Translations under genes and position numbers: made by a program
Source of the DNA: Sapria himalayana
Lineage: Eukaryota > Streptophyta > Magnoliopsida > Malpighiales > Rafflesiaceae
NCBI GenBank assembly: GCA_029783825.1
Contig: JAREIK010003335.1
Span: forward strand, 62,001-126,000
Direction: 5' to 3'
Length of the DNA: 64,000 nucleotides
The notes under the pieces: generated by a model
Databases searched by the model: none
What the model was told of the DNA's origin: nothing
The model's input: only the letters and a program-made list of their open reading frames with translations
In this document: positions 13,820 through 26,627 of the stretch, piece by piece
Position numbering within the stretch: the stretch's first letter is position 1
Layout: every line of letters begins with the position of its first letter

Positions 13820-16800
13820 AATATAGACAGATAGATAGATACATAGATAGATAGATAGATAGATACATAGATAGATAGATAGGCAGATAGAAAGAAAAAT
13901 ATATACATAGATAGATACATATTAATATTGATAGATAGATTAAAAGATGGATTGATAGACAGATTAATAGATAGATTTAAAGATAGAAGATTGATAGATA
14001 AAAAGATAGATAGATAGATAGAGATATAGATAGCCATATTGATAGACTAATTAATAATCATATTATTAGACAATAGATAGAAAGATTATTAGATAATTAA
14101 ATAGAAAGATAGATAGACAATTAGATAAATAGAAAGATACATAGACAAATAGACATATAGTTAGATAAATAGATATATAGAAAGATAGAGAGATAGGTAG
14201 ATAGATAGATAGACTAATAGATATATAAATAGATAATCAAACAGACAGATAGATTGGTAGATAGTTAGACAGATAAATAGACTAATAGATAGATTTATTG
14301 ATAGAAAGATAGATATATAAACATATAGATAGACAAATAGATAGACATATAGATAGACATATTTATAAATATATTGATTGAAAGATAAATATGTAGATTG
14401 ATAAAAAGCTTAATAGGTAGATTGATAGATAGTTAGAGAGACAGATAGATAGACTGATAGATAGAAAGATAGATAGATTTATAGATATATATATATATAT
14501 ATATATACTACTAAATATACACATTAAAAGATAGTAAGATAAATAGGCAGATATATAGATAGATAGATACATAGATAGACAAATAATAGAAAGATAGATA
14601 TATAGATAGATAGACAGATAAATAGACAGATAGATATATAGATAATTTGATAGATAGAATTATTAATAAACAGATTTATTAACATATTGAAAGATATATT
14701 TATAGGCATATTGATAGACAATTGATAGATAGATTTAGAGATATATTTATAGACAAATTAATAGACAAATTTAAAGATAGATTAATAAAAGATTGATATA
14801 TAGATAGATAGAAAGATAGATAGATATATTTATAGATGGATTGATAGACATATAGAGAGAAAAATAGATAGATAGATAAATAGACATATAGATAAATCGA
14901 TTATTAGACTAATAGATAGAATAATTATTATATAGATAGATATAAAGATAGATTGATAGATATTAGGATTGATAGATATAAAGATAGACATATAGTTAGA
15001 TAGATATATAGACAAATAGATAGATATATACATAGATAGATAGATATATATATAGATACACACATAGATAGATATATAGATAGATACACACATAGATAGA
15101 TATATATATTGATAGTTAGATAGACAGATATAAAGATAGATAGACAGATAGCTAGAAAAAAATATAGATAGACATATATACAAATAGATAGACAAATAAA
15201 TAGATAGATCGATAGATTAATAGATAGATAGATAGAAAAATATAAAGATAGATAGATATACATATTGATAGAGAAAAAGATAGACAGAGAGTAGACACAA
15301 TGATAGAGAAGCACATAGATAGATAGATATATAGACAGATTAATAGATAAATTGATCACCAAATTTATAGACATAAAGATAGATAGATTGATAGACAAAT
15401 TATTTGATAGATTGTTAGATATATTGATAGACCGATTCTTAGAGAAATTGATAGATAGATTGATATTCAGATTAATCGAAAGATTGATAGACAAATAGAT
15501 AGATATATTATTAGATACATAGATAGAAAATAAATAGACAAATATATAGACAATTAGATAGACAAATAGATACACAAACAGATAGATAGATAGTTAGATA
15601 AATAGAAAGATAGACAAATATATAAACAAATAGATCAATAGATAGGTAGATACACAAATAGATATATAAATAGATAGACATATAGATATCAATATAGTAA
15701 GATAGATAATTAGACAAATAGAAAGATAGATGGATAGACAGATAAATAGACAAATAGATAGATAGTTAGATAGAAAGATGGAGAAACAAATAAATAGATA
15801 GACATAAAGAGAGACAGATAAATAAATAGATTATTAGATTGATACTTTTGCAGTTAGATATATAGATAAATAAACATATTGATAGATAGAGACAAATACA
15901 ATTAGATAAATATATAGATAAATAAATTGAAAAACAAATTGATACACCTATTGATAGATAGAAAGATAGACATATAGATAGGCAGATAAATCTATGTGAT
16001 AGAAAGACATATAGATAGATAGATTAATTAATAGAAAGATAATAGACAGATAGATAGAAATATATATGATATATAAATATACAAATAGATAGATAGGTAA
16101 AAGAAAGATAGATAGAGAGATAGTTTGACAATTAGATAGATACTTATATAGACAAAAAGATAGATAAACAGATATATATATATATATATATACATAAATA
16201 GATAGATAGATAGATAGATGGATTGATTGATTGATATGTTGATACACAAATAGATTATTAGATAGATAGAGAGATAGAAAGATATATAAAAAGATTGATT
16301 GACATATAGATATATAAAAATATATACATATAAATAGATAGATAGAAAGATAGATAGATAAATAAATAAATAATATATATATATATATATATATATATCT
16401 ATATAGACTGACAGATAGTTAGTTAGTTAGTTAGTAACTTAGATAGATAAACAAATTGATAGGAAGATAGATAGACATATAGATCAATAAATTATTAGAC
16501 TGATAGATTAACAGATAGATAGACATATTGGTAGGCATATAGATTGATAGATAAATAAAATCATATATATATATATAGAAATACAAATTGATAGATAGAT
16601 AGATAAATTGAAAACAAAAAGAAAAGACTAATAGATATATAGATTGATAGATTGATTGATTGATAAATAGATAGATAGATAGACACATTTATAGACATAT
16701 TTATATATAGATTGATAGACTTTTTGATATAGAGATTGATAGATTGATTTATAGACAAATTGATAGATAGATTGATATGTAGATTGATAGACAGATTGAT

Positions 16801-19800
16801 AGAGAGGTAAATAGACAGATTAATAGTTTGATGATGATAGAAAGATATATAGATAAACAGATTGATAAAAAGATAGATAGATATTTAGATAGATATATAG
16901 AAAGAAAGATAATTATAAAAATAGACATATAGATTGTCTGATAGATAGAAAGATTTATAAAAAGATTGATATACAGTTTTATAGAGAGATAGATTGATAG
17001 ATTGATAAATAGATAGATTGATTGATTTATAGACAGCTAGATAGTGATATAGATAGATAGATAAAAAGATATTAAGAAATATATATAGATACATTTTTAA
17101 ACCGATAGATAGAAAGATAATTAGATTGAGAGATAGATAGAGATTAAAATCTATAGATAGACAGATAGATAAATAGATATATTGATGATTAGATTGATAG
17201 ACATATTGAAAGAAAGATTAATAGTTAGTTTGTAAGATAGATAGATAGATAGATTGATTGATTGATTGATAGACATAATGATAGATAGTTTGATAGACAG
17301 ATAGATGGACATATATATAAATAAAATTTTTGATAGACATATATATAGATAGATAGATAGATAGATTATTAGTGAGATATATAGAATGATTATTAGACAG
17401 AGATATAGATATATAAATAAACATTAAAATAGATAGATAGTTAGATAGATGATAGATAGACAGATATATTTATATAGATAGATATATAGATAGATAGATA
17501 GTTAGATTGTCCAATATATAGACATATAGATAAACAAATAGATAAACAATAGATAGATAAATAGATAGATAGACAAATAGATAGATAGATACATAGACAG
17601 ATTGATAGACCGAATGATGTAAAGATATATAGACAGACAGACAGACAAATAGATAGATAGATAGATTAATTGATTGATAGTTTATAATCTGATTATTAGA
17701 CATATAAATAGATAGATTTACAGATAGATTGATTGATAAATTGATAGATAAATTGATAATAAATTGATAGATAAATTGATGGACAATTTAATAGATAGAT
17801 TGATATATAGATATATAGAAAGATTAATAGAGAGATATATAAAAAATGGATAGATAGATAAATTTTTTGAAAGATATATAGATAAATAGATAGACATATA
17901 GTTAGATAGATTATTAGATAAATTATTAGATAGATAGGCACATAGATAGATAGATAGATAGATAGACAAATATTTAGATAGATAGTTAGTCAAATTGATA
18001 AATAGATAGATCATTATATAAATAGATAGATAGTTAGATTGATAGAAAGATAAACATATAGATAGACAAATACATATACAGATAGATAGATAGACATCAA
18101 AATAGATAGGTTAATTGATAGATAGATAGATAGAAAAATAGATAGACAGATAAATAAATATATACAAAGAAAGAAAGATAGATAAAAAGATAGCCATATA
18201 GACATAGACAGACAAATAGATATATAAATAGATTGACAGATATACTGATAAAAAGAAAGTTTGATTGAAAAGTTTCTAGACAAGTTGTTAGATAAATACA
18301 TAGACAGATTGATTGATTGATTGATATATAGAAAGATAGACAAATAGATAGAATGGTAGATATAAAAATAGATAGATAGAAAGAAAAATAGATAAATAGA
18401 TAGATAGGTATATAGATGGATAGAAAGATAGATAGATAGATAGATAGACAAATGGATAGACATATTGATACATAGATTAATAGACAGATTGATAGATCAA
18501 CTATTAGATAGTTTGATAGACATATATATAGATAGGTAGGTAGGTATGTACGTAGATTGAAAAATATATAGATAGATAGCCAAATAGATAGACAGATTGA
18601 TAGATATATAGATAGATATACAAATTGAAAAATATAGAGATTAATAGATAGATTGTTTGACAGACAAATTATTAGACATATTGATTGACGGATACAGGGA
18701 CAGATTATAGAAAGAGATATAGACAAATAGATAGACAAATAGATAAACAGATAGAAAGATATATCAATAGATAGCTAGATAGATATATTCATAGATAGAT
18801 AGATATATAGATAAATAGATAGACAGATTGATATACAAAATTATAGACAAATTAATATGCAGATTGATAGACATATTGATAGATATATTGATAAACAAAT
18901 TGTTAGATAAATTAATATTTAGATTTATAGACATATAGTTAGATAAATAGATAGATAGATAGATACATATATAGATAGATAGATTTATATATATATATAA
19001 AGAGAGATAGACATATCGATAGACACATATATAGATTGAATGATAGTTAGACTGATAGATAGACAAATACATACACAGATAAATACATATATTGTTAGAT
19101 AGATAGATAGATAGTTTGATAGACAAATTGATAGATAAAAAGATAGGCAGATTGATTGAGATGGATAGACAAATAGATAGGCACATAAAAGGAAAATAAT
19201 TAAATTGATAAATAGTCAATTAGATTGACAGAAAAATAGACACATTATTAGATTGATTGATTGAAAATTAATAGATAGATATATAGATAGATATATAGAT
19301 AGAGCAACATTAAGATAAACAGATGATAGACGTACAGATAACCAGATAGATCGACAAGAAGATTGATAGAAAGACATATAGATAGATAGATAGATACAAA
19401 GATAGACAGATAGATAAACATATATATAGACAGACAGACAGAAAGAAAGATAGATAGATAGACAAATAGATACAAAGACAGACAGACAGATAGGTAGGTA
19501 GATAGATAGACAAATTCATAGGCATCTAGATAAATAGATAGATATAAATATAGATAGCCTGATTGATAGAAAATTTGATCGCCATATTAATAGGCAGATA
19601 TATAGATATATTGATAGATTAATAGACAAATTGATAGAACGATTGATAGATATATTAATAGAAAGTTTAATAGAAAGATTGATAGACATATTGTTACATT
19701 GATAGATAGATAGATCGACATATTGATAGATAGAATATTAGATAGATAGATAGAAAAATAAATATACAGATAGTTAGATAAATAGTTAGATTGATAGTTA

Positions 19801-20104
19801 GACAGATATATATAGAGTTTGATATATAGAAAGATAGACAGATAGATAAACAAATAGATAAATAGATAGATACACAAATAGATAGAAAGGTAGATACATA
19901 GATAGATAGATAGATAGATAGATAGAAAGATAGATAGATAGACATATATATAAAGATATAGATAGATAGATATATATATAATTAGATAGTTAGACAAATA
20001 TATAGATAGTTAGATATATAAAAAAATAAATAGATAATTAGATAGACAAACAGACAGACGGATGGATAGATTGATAGATAATTAAATAGTAAAATAGAAG
20101 ATAC

Positions 20105-20135
<31 letters not shown>

Positions 20136-21234
20136 TACTGATAGATAAATAGATATATAGTCAAATAGATAGACATATAGAGAGACATATTGATAGACAA
20201 ATAGATAGACAAATAGATAGACAAATAGATATATAAATACATAGATATATAGATAGACATATAGAAATACAGTAGAAAGACATATAGACAGACATATTTA
20301 TTGATAAAAAATAGATTTATTTACAGACAACTTGATAAACATAGATTTTCAGACATATATAAAAATAGACAGATAGATATACTATTTGATAGACAAATAG
20401 ATAAATAGATAGACAGATAGGCAGACAGATAGATAGATAGATAAGTAGATAGAAAGAAAGATAGATAGATAGATAAACAGATAAATAAACATATAGAGAA
20501 ATAGAGATATAGATAAATAAATAAATAAATAGAGGGATAAAAAGACATGCATGTTGATAGATAGACAGACAAATAGATAGATAGATAAACAAATATGCAG
20601 ATAGAAAGAAAGATATATAGATAGATAGAAAAATAGACAAATAAATATATATTGATTGATAGATAGATAGATAAAAAGATAGATTGAAAAATAGATATAT
20701 AGATAGATAGACACATAGATATAAAGACAAATAGATTGATAGACAGATAGATAGTTAGTTAGAGAGATAGAAAGATAAATAGAGAGGTAGATATTTAAAT
20801 AGAGAAACAAAGAGATAGAGAGAGAGATAGACAAATATATAGACATAAAGAAAGATAGAATGATATATTGTTAGATAGATAGACAAATAAGACATATAAA
20901 CAAATAGAAACATACACAGATAGATAGATAGAAGGATAGATATATAGTTATAATGATAGAAAAATATATAAATAGATAGATAGATAGATAGCTAGATAGA
21001 TATATATACAGATAGACAAATAGATATATAGAAACAAAGTAAGATAGACAGATGCACAAAATGATAGATAGATTGGTAGGTGGATAGATATATAGATAGA
21101 TAAATATATAAATAGTCATATATATAGATAGATAGATAAATAGATCAAAAGAAATAATGAAAGATAGATAGAAATATAAATAGATAAATAGATAGATATA
21201 TAGAAATATAGATAGAATAATAGATAGAAACAAT

Positions 21235-21251
21235 AAGAAAGATATATATAT
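21235..21251 (+). repeat. Target-site duplication of LINE-1, left copy
   Basis: The 17 bases AAGAAAGATATATATAT recur exactly at 27,761-27,777, directly after the A-rich tail of LINE-1. This is the expected result of target-primed reverse transcription and sets the element boundaries. The match lies in low-complexity DNA, but the non-periodic AAGAAAG part makes chance less likely. Confidence 0.75.
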
Positions 21252-21289
21252 GATCTATATGTCTATCTATCTGTCTATCTGATAGAAAG
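21252..21289 (+). other. Inverted TATC filler at the LINE-1 5' junction
   Basis: Between the left target-site duplication and recognisable LINE sequence lie about 38 bases that read TCTA/TGTC on the + strand, the reverse of the surrounding GATA. The segment is too short to be an independent array. It looks like filler copied from the opposite strand of the satellite during resolution of the 5' end. Confidence 0.65.
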
Positions 21290-22818
21290 TGCATTCTTAG
21301 AGAGAGAAAATGCCATTTTTGAGCGAAGAAAGCTCAAATTCAAGCTAAAAATGGGGAATTCAGAATTGCTCTCTAATAAGAAATTGTTCTCATCTCTCTT
21401 CAAAGAAGCCGCGCCCATTTTTTCAAACTTTGAAGCAAAAATGGAGTCCGGTTAGCCTGAAATTAATGCCATTTATGATTTCTTCATCTCCCTGAAGTTA
21501 CAGGCAGTGGTGAAGCTCGTATGGTATGATGGCAAGCACGCCTTCTTCCAGTTCAAGGAAGAAGATGACTTCCTCTGAATATGGGGCAGAGGACAGTGGA
21601 GCATCGCGGGGCTGCCCATGCGCATCTTCAAATGGTCGCCGAGCTTCACACCTCTTGAGGAATCCTCGCACGCACTGGTATGGATTAACTTACCGAAACT
21701 CCCCTTGCACTTCTTTAACAAGCTATCTCTCTACTCTATTGGACTCTGCTTCGGTAAACCTTGGCTTCTAGATGAAGCTACAGCATGTATAACTAGGCCT
21801 AGTGTCGCTAGGATTTGTATGGAAGTTGACATTAGGCTCCCTCTACCGAGTAGAGTGTGGATAGGCAGTGACCTTACCAATGGATTCTGGCAGGAAGTCC
21901 ATCCAGAATCCATCCCAAGATACTGCACATAATGCCATAGAATGGGGCATGAGGAAGAAGTTTGGATGGCCGGTGGAGGGAAGAAGAGAGAGGGGAATTT
22001 TAGTAAAGAAGAGAGAAAATGGAAAGAGAGTGAATGAATAAAAAAAGGGAAGGGTATAGAAGATAGTGACAAGGGCAAAGGGGAGGATAAAATAGAGAGG
22101 GAAAAAAGACGAGCATGAAATAGCATAGAAGAGGCAGAAATATCAAAGCAGAAGAAGCACCTTAGAGGAATGGAAGAAAGCCCAGAGGAGATACTGGGGG
22201 ATGGGGTAGAAAAGAGATTACTAGAAAAGGCTGAGGAAAGTGAGAGGAAGGCAGAAAGGGCAGAAAAAAAGGGAGACATAAGGAAGGATACAAGGCTGGA
22301 AAAGCATTTAGAAGGGGAAAAATGGTAGATATCAGAAAGTGATTAGAGGAGACATCCAAGGAGGCTGAATGGGGAATAAAGGGGCTGGAAGATAGAAGAG
22401 GAAAGAAAGATAGAAGTAAGAGAAGGGAGGGGGTAAGAGAGACAAAAATAGTGTAGAAAATGGTAGAATTTAACTGGGAGGAGGATTATCTTCTATCAGA
22501 GGAAGAAACAGATGCAAAAAGCTGGCCCTTAATAAACACAAGCATGCGAGAAACTAAGATTGAATCAAAATTAACACATGACGATTCCGAAATAAGAAAA
22601 TAGAAAATAAGGAGTAATATCCCGTAATAGAGAGAGAGGGAATTGAGGCTATTAAAAAAATGAGCAAAATCTTGGAAAAAATTCAACTATTAAGCACAAT
22701 AGAACAAGCCCCACCAAGTTCAATCAAACCCCCAAGAAACACGAAAAAACATGTTAACAAGAAATATGATTTGAAGTACACGACTAGAGCACAAGCAAAG
22801 TTCACTTGAAATGTTTAA
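21290..22818 (+). pseudogene. LINE-1 ORF1 remnant (DUF4283 / CCHC knuckle, charged linker)
   Basis: ORF1 of plant LINEs encodes a nucleic-acid-binding protein that packages the element RNA. The clearest part is 21,618-21,932, where FKWSPSFTPLEE and the following 90 residues align with residues about 120-222 of LINE-2 ORF1 (LKWTKEFTPLEE). The zinc knuckle is broken: CT-stop-CHRMGH keeps two Cys and the His but loses the last Cys. Upstream, about 35 residues present in LINE-2 are missing. From 21,945 to 22,480 the sense strand is strongly purine-rich and codes a Lys/Glu linker longer than that in LINE-2. The C-terminal segment (RNTKKHVNKKYDLKYTTRAQ) matches the LINE-2 ORF1 end. In-frame TGA (22,807) and TAA (22,816) codons end it. 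Confidence 0.8.
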
Positions 22819-23511
22819 TAGCTTATATTGGAATTTAAGAGGAGTGGCGAACTCTCCTACTTTAAATAGACGAAGAAGATTAATTAAAATATATAAAATA
22901 AAGATAATCATTCTAGCTGAACCAATGATAAATAAAGATCAGATAGATAAATATAGGAATGCTCTTGGTCTTGAAAAGGCCTTTTCAAATGTAAATGGTA
23001 AATTATGGATCTTGTGGAAAGATCGATGGATATTGAAATTATAGCAGAAGCTGAGCAGATTATATGCTTTAAATTAAGAAGCCTTCAAGACCCAATTATA
23101 TCTATGGTGTATGCAAGCAATGCTAAGGAAGAAAGAAAAGCCCTATGGAAGGAGATGGAAAAAATAGCAGCATTAAATTCTCTATGGATTATTGGAGGAG
23201 ACTTCAATGTAATTAGAAATGCTAACGAAAAAAGAGGAGGAAGACCTCCTGACCAAATGGCATTAGCTCATTTTAATGAGGAAATTTCAAGAGCAAATCT
23301 AATGGAAGCAGACTTCCTAGGTTCTAGTTTTACATGGTGCAACAACTGGAAGAGGAGGAAAGTGATCTGGTCTAGGCTGGATCGAGTCCTACTTAACATT
23401 AAATGGGTGGACAAGATTGGCGGAATAAAGCTCAGGCATCTTGACAGAACATGCTCGGATCATAACCCTTTGCTTATAACAGTTGAAAATAGTGAAGGGA
23501 AACATAAATGA
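22811..23511 (+). pseudogene. LINE-1 ORF2, APE-type endonuclease domain
   Basis: This domain nicks target DNA to prime reverse transcription. Family signatures are visible: YWNLRG near the start, LAEPM (catalytic Glu), GGDFNVI, SRLDRVL and SDHNPLL. The ATG at 22,811 overlaps the ancestral ORF1 stop by 8 nt, the same arrangement as LINE-2, so I take it as the true ORF2 start. The frame changes near 23,030, splitting the domain into 22,811-23,044 and 23,005-23,511. A TGA at 23,509-23,511 ends the open part, but homology to LINE-2 (FQNMW) continues past it. Confidence 0.88.
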
Positions 23512-25523
23512 TTTATGTTTCAAAATATGTGGGGAATGCATAAAGGGTATGATGGCATAGTAAAGGAATCATGGGAAAAACATATTTCAGGTAATCCTTT
23601 GCAAATTTTAGCGAAGAAATTATGTAACTTAAGGCATAAATTAAGCAAATGGAACAAGGAGATTTTTGGAAAAATCAATAAACATATTTAGGAATTGGAA
23701 CATGAAGTGTCTACCTTAGAAATGGAGTTTGATCAAAAAGACGATAGCTCAAGTATCCAGCTGAACAAGGCCAAAGCTGAATTAAGACTGAGAATGCATA
23801 TGGAAGAAGTTTTTTGGAAGCAAATGGCGAGAATCAAGTGGTTAAAAGATGGAGATAAAAATACAAAATTCTTTAATGTAATGGCCAAAGTAAGAATACA
23901 AAAATAAAAAATAAAAGGGTTAAAAGAATCTAATGGTAAATAGTTAGATAAAGAAGAGGATATAAAAAATGAGTTAGAAGAATATTTCAAAAATTTATTA
24001 TGTAAGCCATTTACTCTGAGAAAAAACACATTAATACAAAATATTGAGAGAAAAGTCTCAGAAAATGATATTAAAATTTTAGAAGAATTCCCAATAGAAG
24101 AAGTCAAAGAGGCAGTTTTCAAAGCAAATAAAGATAGTGTTGTAGGTCCTGACGGATGGAACAATGGGTTTTTTTAGCACAGCCGGAACATTATTAAAAA
24201 AGAGCTAGTCACAGCCATTGTTTGGATTTTTGCAGGAGCAGAAATTACAAAAGCATGGACTAATTCTTATATAGTTTTGGTTCCTAAGAAATCTAACCCG
24301 CATACAGGAGAAGACTACAAGCCAATTAGTTTATGAAATTCAATCTACAAGATATTAGCTAAGGTTATTCAGAGTAGACTCAGTAAAGTCCTCCCATTTA
24401 TTATATCGATAGAATAAACATGTTTTGTTAAAGACAAATTGATGATGGAAAACATCAATCTAGCTTCAGAATTGATTAGAGAGATAGGAGCTAAGTCGAG
24501 AGGATATAATATAATATTGAAACTAAATCTTTCTAAAGCATTTGATAGGGTGGAATGTGAAATATTATGTTTTTTAATGAGAAAAAATGAGTTTCTTGGA
24601 ATTTTGGATAGATTTAATACACAGATGTATATCAGGCGTATGGGTTAAAATACTTATAAATGGGCAAGCATGCAAAGGATTTAAAACCTCAAGAGGACTT
24701 AGACAAGGGGACCCTCTTTCTCCTTCCCTTTTTAATATCTATCTAGAACTCTTTATTGTAAATTTGAAAAATGGAAATGAGTGAAGGGAAAATTGTTAGA
24801 TATAAGCAACTAAGAAACACACCAACGGTGTGCTGCTTGGCGTACGCAGACGATATTATAATTTTCTCAAATGCCAGTAACTGATCCATAAGACATATGA
24901 TACAATTATTAAATACAATGGAAGAAGAAACTAGACAGATGCTGAATAAGAATAAATGTCAATTTATGATAGCAGAAAAATCTCCTGAAAATATAGCTAA
25001 AAAGATAAAAAATATCACCGGATTCATAAATAAAAAGGGTGTGCTAATGTATCTTGGATGCCCGATCTATGAGGGAAAGCTGAAGGGAGAATACCTAGCA
25101 TTTTTAGTGGAAAAATTAAGGCGAAAGATCGCAGGTTGGAAAGAAAATCTGCTAAGCATGGCATGAAGAGTTACTCTAATCACACATATATTTCAGGGGT
25201 CACTGACAGATACTCTAATGTCTTTACAGCCACTGAAAACTATCATAAGAAAACTAGAAAGAGAAATGTCAAACTTCCTATGGGCAAAAAGTGGAAGTAA
25301 AAATAAGTTGCATTGGAAAAAATGGGAAGACCTATGCTTTCCGTTAAAAAAAGCTGGCTTGGGCTTTTCAAATCTCAACGATATAGCAAAAGCTTGGGCC
25401 TGCAAGAACTGGTGGAGAATTAAAAATAATAAAAACAATTACTTATGGGTGGCATATATAAAAGCTAGATACGGACTAGGTAGTAATGCCTTTAATAATA
25501 CAAAAAGAGCGTCAAAAATCTAG
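23512..25523 (+). pseudogene. LINE-1 ORF2, reverse transcriptase domain
   Basis: This is the reverse transcriptase core of the element. A basic helical linker with ARIKWLKDGDKNTKFF (about 23,825-23,870) precedes the palm. Palm motifs include VGPDGWNN, NSYIVLVPKK, LNLSKAFDRVE (first catalytic Asp region), GLRQGDPLSPSLF, and YADD at 24,843-24,854, which is intact. The thumb-side segment has VLMYLGCPIYEG and IAGWKE, followed by LHWKKWEDLC. Frames change twice, at about 24,590-24,640 and between 24,784 and 24,840. In-frame stops include a TAG before ELEHEV, a TAA where the family has Gln (SIE-stop-TCFVK), and a TGA after SMA. It cannot make a full protein. Confidence 0.9.
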
Positions 25524-25547
25524 AATTTAATTTATAAGCAGATAAAT

Positions 25548-25985
25548 ATGGTGGAAAATCATTCCATATTAACTAAAAGTGGATGGAAATGGTCTTTAGA
25601 TGCTCAAAGAAAATTTACATTAAAAAGTGTAAAAGAGCTGATCAAAACTAAAAAAATTCCACAATTGATTTTTGAAGATTCATGGAAAAAGGAACTTCCA
25701 CAAAAAATAAACATTTTTATGTGGAAACTCCCCTCAAAAGCCATCCCGATTGATGAGCACATTCAAAAGAAAGGTATAAGATTAGCATCTATATGCGAAT
25801 GTTGTAACCAAGAAATAGAAAGTATGGATCATCTATTTTCAATAGGGAAGATAGCTAAAAACATATGGAAGAAACTAGAAATAGAAGTTGAGTTAGAAAA
25901 AGGCTCGGATGTACTGATAGAAAGAATAAAAAAATGGAAGGAAAGTAAAACGAAGAACAAGATCATCAAATGGCTAAGGATATAA
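25548..25985 (+). pseudogene. LINE-1 ORF2, zf-RVT region
   Basis: The 145-residue open segment continues ORF2 in the RT thumb frame. It carries the zf-RVT type segment found between RT and RNase H in plant LINEs: KINIFMWKLPSKAIPIDEHIQKKGI, then C83-x-x-C86 and DHLF with His95. The later Cys usual in this motif is not seen. Stops at each end (TAG near 25,521 and TAA at 25,983) separate it from neighbours in the same frame. It is part of one decayed polyprotein and not an independent gene. Confidence 0.8.
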
Positions 25986-26051
25986 ATCCCTCACATTACT
26001 GTATGGTATCTCTGGAAAGCAAGAAATAAAAGCAGATTTGACAGCATTCCA

Positions 26052-26627
26052 ATGAATGCAGTAAATATTCTAGAAGAAATTAAAAAAGAATGTGCATTTA
26101 TCTCAGCCTGTAGCCCTATTAAGCTTGGAAGTGTAGGAATAGATGAAAACAAGAAAGAAGCTTGGGGTCTAATTACAAGGACAAAGGAAAGACCAGAAAT
26201 TAAAATTATCAGATGGAAAAAGCCCCAACGTAATGGTCTAGTATTAAATACAGATGGGAGCTTTAAAAAGGATATGAGAGCGGCAGGTGGAGGGGGGGTT
26301 ATAAGAAACGAGGAAGGCAAAGTGATAAGAGCATTCTCAATGAATGGTTTAGCCTCCTCTGCCTTGGGTGCAGAGGTTATGGCTTTGCATAAATGTTTAC
26401 AAATATGTAAAGATAATAATTTTCAGAATATTCAAGTGCAAGTTGATTCGAGTTTATTAGTGGATTTAGTAATAGGAAAAATAGAACTATGGAAACTAGA
26501 AGAAGATATTGATAAAATTAAAACCCTACTAATAGAACTTAAAAGGAAAATTATACATATATTTAGAGAAGCAAATGCTTTGGAAGGAAAATTAGTAGAA
26601 GAGGGTACAAAGAGAGGTTTTCAATAA
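26052..26627 (+). pseudogene. LINE-1 ORF2, RNase H domain (C-terminal)
   Basis: This is a 191-residue open segment of the RVT_3 (plant-type RNase H) class, which would remove RNA from the RNA-DNA hybrid. Acidic residues are visible at D68 (LNTDGSF), E108 (SALGAEV) and D132 (VQVDSSLLVD). The fourth, which in LINE-2 is D179 in NNLADC, is replaced by Gly (NALEGK). Loss of this residue and the broken upstream frames mark it as inactive. It is in the same frame as the zf-RVT segment. Confidence 0.88.

Larger units (their letters stand above)
1911..21234 (+). repeat. 19-kb degenerate GATA satellite field
   Basis: A continuous field of GATA variants on the + strand has interspersed GATT/TTGA-rich patches (for example 3360-3560, 6880-7020, 9490-9620), short (AT)n runs and G or C substitutions about every 4-12 bases. 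Reading TATC on the minus strand gives no stop codons (TCT ATC TAT CTA codes Ser-Ile-Tyr-Leu), so many long minus-strand frames appear. They have biased composition, overlap in several frames and carry no domain. I see no gene here. Confidence 0.95.

Noticed and set aside
2241..21233. Dozens of long minus-strand frames rich in Ser, Ile, Tyr and Leu (and equivalents at 28.4-40.0 kb minus, 47.4-48.6 kb plus and 56.4-62.1 kb plus)
   Set aside because: TATC repeats contain no stop in any frame and code Ser-Ile-Tyr-Leu, so long frames are expected. Several overlap in different frames at the same place, none has a domain, and they follow the strand of the TATC repeat, changing strand where the array inverts.
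21731..22359. Minus-strand frames of 182 and 65 codons (Ser/Leu/Pro/Phe-rich)
   Set aside because: They are antisense to the LINE-1 ORF1 and its purine-rich linker. The composition is simply the complement of Lys/Glu codons.
23733..26320. Minus-strand frames at 23,733-24,164, 25,193-25,438 and 25,991-26,320
   Set aside because: They are shadows of LINE-1 ORF2, whose + strand frames carry clear reverse transcriptase and RNase H motifs.
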